A DNA stretch of 64,000 nt from Spirochaetota bacterium (GTDB lineage: Bacteria; Spirochaetota; UBA4802; UBA5550), in NCBI GenBank assembly GCA_024276015.1, contig JAJRXZ010000026.1, positions 1-64,000 on the forward strand, read 5' to 3'. A model generated the notes under the pieces. It did not search any database, was not told the DNA's origin, and saw only the letters and a program-made list of their open reading frames with translations. Positions 60,321 through 64,000 of the stretch are shown here, piece by piece. A program made the position numbers and the translations under genes. Each line of letters starts with the position of its first letter. Within the stretch, counting starts at the first letter, position 1.

Positions 60321-60449
60321 TTAATCCTTATTTCTTAATTTAATCAAAAGTTTAATTTTATTTCCCTTATCTCTCTTTACAGTAAAGCCATTTTCTTTTA
60401 ACGATTTTTCAATCTTATAAGTTAATAAATCAACTACTTTTTCAATCAT
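60321..60449 (-). CDS. Small basic protein of unknown function (42 aa)
   Basis: A 42-codon ORF upstream of greA on the same strand: MIEKVVDLLTYKIEKSLKENGF, then a lysine-rich KGNKIKLLIKLRNKD. It looks like an amphipathic helix plus two strands. The gap to greA is 26 bases and includes the greA RBS. No strong Shine-Dalgarno of its own, so it is only plausible. Confidence 0.4.
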   Translation of the reverse strand: MIEKVVDLLTYKIEKSLKENGFTVKRDKGNKIKLLIKLRNKD

Positions 60450-60588
60450 TTAAATCAACCCGATCAAAGATTTTACAATATAATTTCAATTAACTGAATT
60501 ATACTGGGACAAGAGGACAGATAAAAATTGAATATTCAATTTCATCAACCATTAATTATTTCTCGGAAGAGTTGCCCGATGAATTAAG

Positions 60589-61035
60589 TCATTTGTTTAT
60601 TGAGTTTTTTTCAATTCCGGTAAGTACTGGCAAAAACGTTTTTTTATTCTTTAAACGGTCCGAAACAAATTTTATTAACAGGAATGATAAAACCAGCGCG
60701 ATAATTCCGCCTGAAAGAGATGAAATATCCTTATCAAGATCTAAAACCTTGTGGTATGATGAACCGATAATAAGACCTGCAATAAGCATGATAACAGGGA
60801 ATAGATAGAGCAGAACAGACGAATAAATAACGCTTTTCTCCTCTATCCGGAATGTTACGGGATCGCCAACCTCTGCTTTCAGGGTATTTTTTATCCAGAT
60901 GGACCTCTTTTTATCCGCACTGCCGGCCATACATGAAGCTTTGGCATGGCATGAGCTGCACCCGCTATTCGGTTCGGTCTCCACAAGAATGGAGTTCCCC
61001 TTTACTGTTTTCACAATTCCGGTCTCCAGTGCCAT
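60589..61035 (-). CDS. rseC: RseC/MucC-family membrane protein (SoxR-reducing system)
   Basis: 148 aa. An N-terminal cytoplasmic domain with METG-type start (MALETGIVKTVKGNSILVE) and the family Cys pattern SGCSSCHAKASCMAG (Cys 26, 29, 35). Two transmembrane helices follow (about 70-90 and 103-122) and a basic tail. RseC proteins accompany Rnf/SoxR-reducing complexes or sigma-E regulators; no rnf or rpoE gene is in the window, so the exact role is open. It follows the M16 pair on the same strand (30 bases). Confidence 0.85.
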   Translation of the reverse strand: MALETGIVKTVKGNSILVETEPNSGCSSCHAKASCMAGSADKKRSIWIKNTLKAEVGDPVTFRIEEKSVIYSSVLLYLFPVIMLIAGLIIGSSYHKVLDLDKDISSLSGGIIALVLSFLLIKFVSDRLKNKKTFLPVLTGIEKNSINK

Positions 61036-61065
61036 TATTACTGCCTCCTGCCCATCAGAATATGA

Positions 61066-62490
61066 TCATTTATCATTAAGAATAACCACCTCACCCAATC
61101 TACTCAAGCTATCCTTAATTTTACTGCTCCCCACAACCACTCTAATGACGCCCTTCTGAAAAAGCTTAATGCTCTCGTCTTTTATTTCGTTTCTGCTGAC
61201 CCTCTTTATCAGCGCCGGATATCTTAAATAATAATCATAGGGAAGATCATTATAGCTGATACTTAAATAGTTGCTCAGTATATCAAGATATGAGTCAAAC
61301 CTGAATATATAAGAATTGTAAATAGAACTCCTTGCCCACGACAGTACTTCTTCGGGGATCATCTCTTGATGCATCTTTTTAATATTATCCTGCATTAAGG
61401 AGAGCACAATGCCGGCAGTATCATTTCTGGTCTGAGCATAACCCAGAAATATGCCAGTATTTCTTCTGAATCTGATAATTGAATGAACGGAATAAGCAAG
61501 CCCCTTTTTTACTCTTATCTCTTTCATAAACATCGAATTAAAGGATCCGCCGCCCAGAATATAATTCATAAGTGTCAGATCATATATGCCTTTATAGTGA
61601 ATATCAGGCGCAATTGTCCCGATTACAATAGTTGACTGCGGAATATTTTTTGGCAGAAAATATATTTTGGAGCTCTTCTTTTTTATTATCTCATCTATTT
61701 TTTTTCTGTCAAGATGGTAAACCTCTTTTTTGCCTTTTTTAATTTCGGATAGATATTTTTTGCTCTCTTTTTTAACAGAGCTGAAAGAATCGGGAGATGA
61801 AATTCCCACCAGTAAATTTGCTCCGGTAAAATATTTTCCCCAGATCCTTGCCATTAATTTGACAGAATATGATCTAATCCCCTTCTCAGTGGGAACCGAC
61901 CCGTAACCTCTCCCGTCAAAAATAATTTCCCTTAACTTTTGGAATGCCAGGCTTTCCGGTTTATCCTTCTTTCTTCTGATCCTCTCAATAACAATTGATC
62001 TCGCTATTTCCGCATATTTTTCATCAAAATTGGGATTTAACAGCAAATCCGATAATATTTTAAAAGCCGTAACTTTATATCTTTTCAGAACAGTAATAGA
62101 AATTATAGTATTCTCCCAGGAAGCTTCAATAGACAACTTCCCGCCGATGGAATCAATCTTTTCATGAAGTTTTTCCGACGGATAATTTTTTGAACCGGCA
62201 AGCGATAATGTTGTTTCAATCATTTCGGAAATGCCTGCATTCTCTTCTGTTTCATAGAGCCTGCCGAACCCGGCAGCAGCATAAATAGTCAATCTTGGGA
62301 GGTCATCTTTAATGTAAAAGAGATTTATTCCATTATTCAGTGTAAATGACTTTACGCCCGGAAGTTTGAGATCAGTGAGATCCAAACTTTTCCCTTCCGA
62401 TTTACGGTTGTTTCCAAGTAATAAAAAGAAAAAAATTATTACTGAAAAGGCAGCAATTAAATGAAATCTATTTTTTCTTTCTGCTGTCAT
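61066..62490 (-). CDS. M16-family peptidase-like protein, non-catalytic subunit
   Basis: 474 aa with an N-terminal signal or anchor (about 10-26). M16 (pitrilysin/PqqL-type) fold: TLNNGINLFYIKDDLPRLTIY at the start, then the site where active members have HxxEH reads EMIET (E89 to T93), so both zinc His are missing. The C-terminal half retains GGGSFNSMFMKEIRVKKGLAYSVHS, the substrate-binding R/Y region of M16B. It overlaps the catalytic gene by 23 bases, and such active/inactive pairs form heterodimers. Confidence 0.88.
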   Translation of the reverse strand: MTAERKNRFHLIAAFSVIIFFFLLLGNNRKSEGKSLDLTDLKLPGVKSFTLNNGINLFYIKDDLPRLTIYAAAGFGRLYETEENAGISEMIETTLSLAGSKNYPSEKLHEKIDSIGGKLSIEASWENTIISITVLKRYKVTAFKILSDLLLNPNFDEKYAEIARSIVIERIRRKKDKPESLAFQKLREIIFDGRGYGSVPTEKGIRSYSVKLMARIWGKYFTGANLLVGISSPDSFSSVKKESKKYLSEIKKGKKEVYHLDRKKIDEIIKKKSSKIYFLPKNIPQSTIVIGTIAPDIHYKGIYDLTLMNYILGGGSFNSMFMKEIRVKKGLAYSVHSIIRFRRNTGIFLGYAQTRNDTAGIVLSLMQDNIKKMHQEMIPEEVLSWARSSIYNSYIFRFDSYLDILSNYLSISYNDLPYDYYLRYPALIKRVSRNEIKDESIKLFQKGVIRVVVGSSKIKDSLSRLGEVVILNDK

Positions 62491-63973
62491 ATAAAATCCC
62501 TACAATCCTGTTTCTGTCATTCAGATATTTACCTATAGCTTTCTTAATGTCATCTCTGCCTATACTCTTTAAAACCTTAATATAATCAGCGGCATACTCC
62601 CAGTTTCCGAATATGGTCTGATAATAGCTTAATAAACGCGCCAATCCTCTGTTAGAGTCGAGCCCAAAGACAATTTCAGATTCAAGTTTATTAACCGCCT
62701 TTTTTATTTCATGATCCGAAATATTAAGCGATAATTTTTTTAACTCTCTATATATTTCTTTCTCAATCTTTTCCGGATTATACGATCTCTTCGGAACTGC
62801 ATAGATAATAAAGAGATTGTTATACCTTGCGCCCGGAGAGCCGTTCCATGAACTGACAGAGGCAACCATTTTCTTTTCAATAACAAGGGATCTATATAGT
62901 CTGGATGATTTCCCGCCGGCAAGGACTTCGGAGACTATATCGAATATATAATCATCTTTTGAGGGAAATGTCGGTTTATGCCAGCCTATGATCAAATAGG
63001 GATTGGATTCATAGTAATATTTAAAACGTATCTCTCCGTTCATGGGAGGTTCCTTAACCGGGATCTCTCCGGGGTCCGGACGGCTCTCTATATCCTCAAA
63101 GTATTTCCTGATTATTCCGTAAGTATGATCGGTATCCTGCTTCCCAACAATAGTAATTGTCATTCTGGAAGGGATGTAGTAACGGTAATAAAATTCCCTC
63201 ACATCCTTTATTGAAAGCAAGGGGATATTCGATTTCCACCCGATTATGGGATGTCTGTAAGGATGGGCAATAAAAGAATATGCAAGGAATCTTTCAAAGA
63301 TCCTTCCCTCCCCTGACGAGCCGTAGCGCATGAGCCTCTCTTCAAGAACATTGCTCCTCTCAAGATAGTATTCTCTTAAAACCGGATTGCGGAGTCTTTC
63401 AGATTCAAGTTTTGCCCACAACTCAAGTTTCGACGAGGGCAGCCGGATATAATATCCGGTTTTATCTCTGGAAGTCGAGGCATTAAAGCCCACGCCGCCC
63501 TCTGCAGTGTAAATTTTATCATACGGAGAAGTAATAATATATTTTCTCTCCCGAGCCTGCAGTTTTTTCAGCTTTTTTTCAAGCTGCGGGATCAATGAAT
63601 TATCCGGATCCTCGGTCTTCAATCTGTCCAGCGTTTCCCCTACTGCTTCAATCTCTTTAAGAAGGACCTTCTCTTTCAGATAATCTTTAGTCCCCAGTCT
63701 GTCGGTTCCTTTAAAAAGCATGTGTTCAAGAAGATGCGCCGCCCCTGCTGTTCTGTATGACTCGTCGGCAGAACCTACTCTGAAAGCGGTTTCAAATGCC
63801 AGGGTGGGAGAAAAACCGCGGTTAAGCATTAATAGAGTAATGCCGTTTTTCAGCCTCTTCCTGATAACATTTTTTTTAAGATATTCTCCGGCATCTTCAA
63901 TATTTGCCGAATATCCGGAAGATGTACAGATGAGTGATACAAACAAGATTATTGCTGCATAAATTCGTTTCAT
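62468..63973 (-). CDS. M16-family zinc metallopeptidase, catalytic subunit
   Basis: 501 aa with a signal peptide (about 1-22). The inverted zinc motif HLLEH (80-84) is intact, and a downstream Glu in RSNVLEERLMRY (about 211) completes the site. LKNGITLLMLNRGFSPTLAFETAFRVGS is the typical M16B start, and SEVLAGGKSSRLYRSLVIEKKMVASVSS the C-terminal half. Likely periplasmic, acting with the non-catalytic partner that overlaps its 3' end. About 60 residues (about 100-160) form an insert rich in Lys/Glu compared with short M16B proteins. Confidence 0.92.
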   Translation of the reverse strand: MKRIYAAIILFVSLICTSSGYSANIEDAGEYLKKNVIRKRLKNGITLLMLNRGFSPTLAFETAFRVGSADESYRTAGAAHLLEHMLFKGTDRLGTKDYLKEKVLLKEIEAVGETLDRLKTEDPDNSLIPQLEKKLKKLQARERKYIITSPYDKIYTAEGGVGFNASTSRDKTGYYIRLPSSKLELWAKLESERLRNPVLREYYLERSNVLEERLMRYGSSGEGRIFERFLAYSFIAHPYRHPIIGWKSNIPLLSIKDVREFYYRYYIPSRMTITIVGKQDTDHTYGIIRKYFEDIESRPDPGEIPVKEPPMNGEIRFKYYYESNPYLIIGWHKPTFPSKDDYIFDIVSEVLAGGKSSRLYRSLVIEKKMVASVSSWNGSPGARYNNLFIIYAVPKRSYNPEKIEKEIYRELKKLSLNISDHEIKKAVNKLESEIVFGLDSNRGLARLLSYYQTIFGNWEYAADYIKVLKSIGRDDIKKAIGKYLNDRNRIVGILYDSRKKK

Positions 63974-64000
63974 AATTGCTCTGTTGAAATACTATTTTTT

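Overview
The window is ordinary low-GC chromosome. Lipoprotein maturation and sorting genes (Lnt, an Lgt-like protein, two LolA-like proteins), several outer-membrane barrels and many lipobox proteins mark a diderm, Gram-negative-type cell. The anaerobic GlpABC glycerol-3-phosphate dehydrogenase, a small tetraheme cytochrome and a chemoreceptor with a cysteine cluster suggest a motile organism that can live without oxygen. The UPF0164/PorV-like porin, the CdaA-YbbR pair and the many TPR lipoproteins would fit a spirochaete-like or related poorly cultured lineage; this placement is inference. I see no transposase, integrase, phage gene or CRISPR array.

Layout. 1-4408: end of a HemW-type radical SAM gene, a NagZ-like lipoprotein, a LOG-family protein, a monofunctional transglycosylase (GT51) and tRNA-Cys/tRNA-Leu. 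4749-8386: a fatty-acid beta-oxidation pair (FadN-type fusion and thiolase). 8497-13408: a 47-aa ORF, a membrane-anchored protein, dCMP deaminase, a TPR gene broken by an in-frame TAA, an 800-aa TPR protein and a lipoprotein. 13544-26882 is mostly minus strand: Lnt, patatin phospholipase, two Met tRNAs, a second GT51 protein, a Kelch propeller, PdxJ, YbbR, CdaA, FolP, a PorV-like porin with a FlgD-Ig-like partner, TlyA and Dxs. 27144-31279: glpABC.

31276-45966: a small membrane protein, TsaC, two divergent Cys-rich proteins, the chemoreceptor, a divergent Lgt, the cytochrome, a GC-rich candidate structured RNA, CTP synthase, a PilZ protein with an unknown partner, a POTRA barrel with LolA, and Mfd. 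46049-52969: a SurA-like lipoprotein, two related secreted proteins behind a consensus promoter, a TPR protein, and LolA, barrel and ComEC genes. 53007-59423: a five-gene minus-strand cluster (TPR plus Mrr-like; cNMP/ParA/patatin-like; membrane protein; STAS; six-hairpin-glycosidase-like). 59679-64000: tRNA-Ala, GreA, RseC and a catalytic/non-catalytic M16 peptidase pair.

Functional threads are envelope building (GT51, NagZ, Lnt, Lgt-like, LolA, POTRA barrel, M16), second-messenger signalling (CdaA/YbbR, PilZ, STAS, cNMP-like domain), anaerobic electron input (GlpABC, cytochrome, RseC) and housekeeping. The least conventional parts are the degenerate multidomain proteins at 56238-59423, the interrupted TPR gene at 9801-10523, the Lgt homologue lacking the usual His, the compact tetraheme cytochrome and the GC-rich foldable segment beside pyrG.
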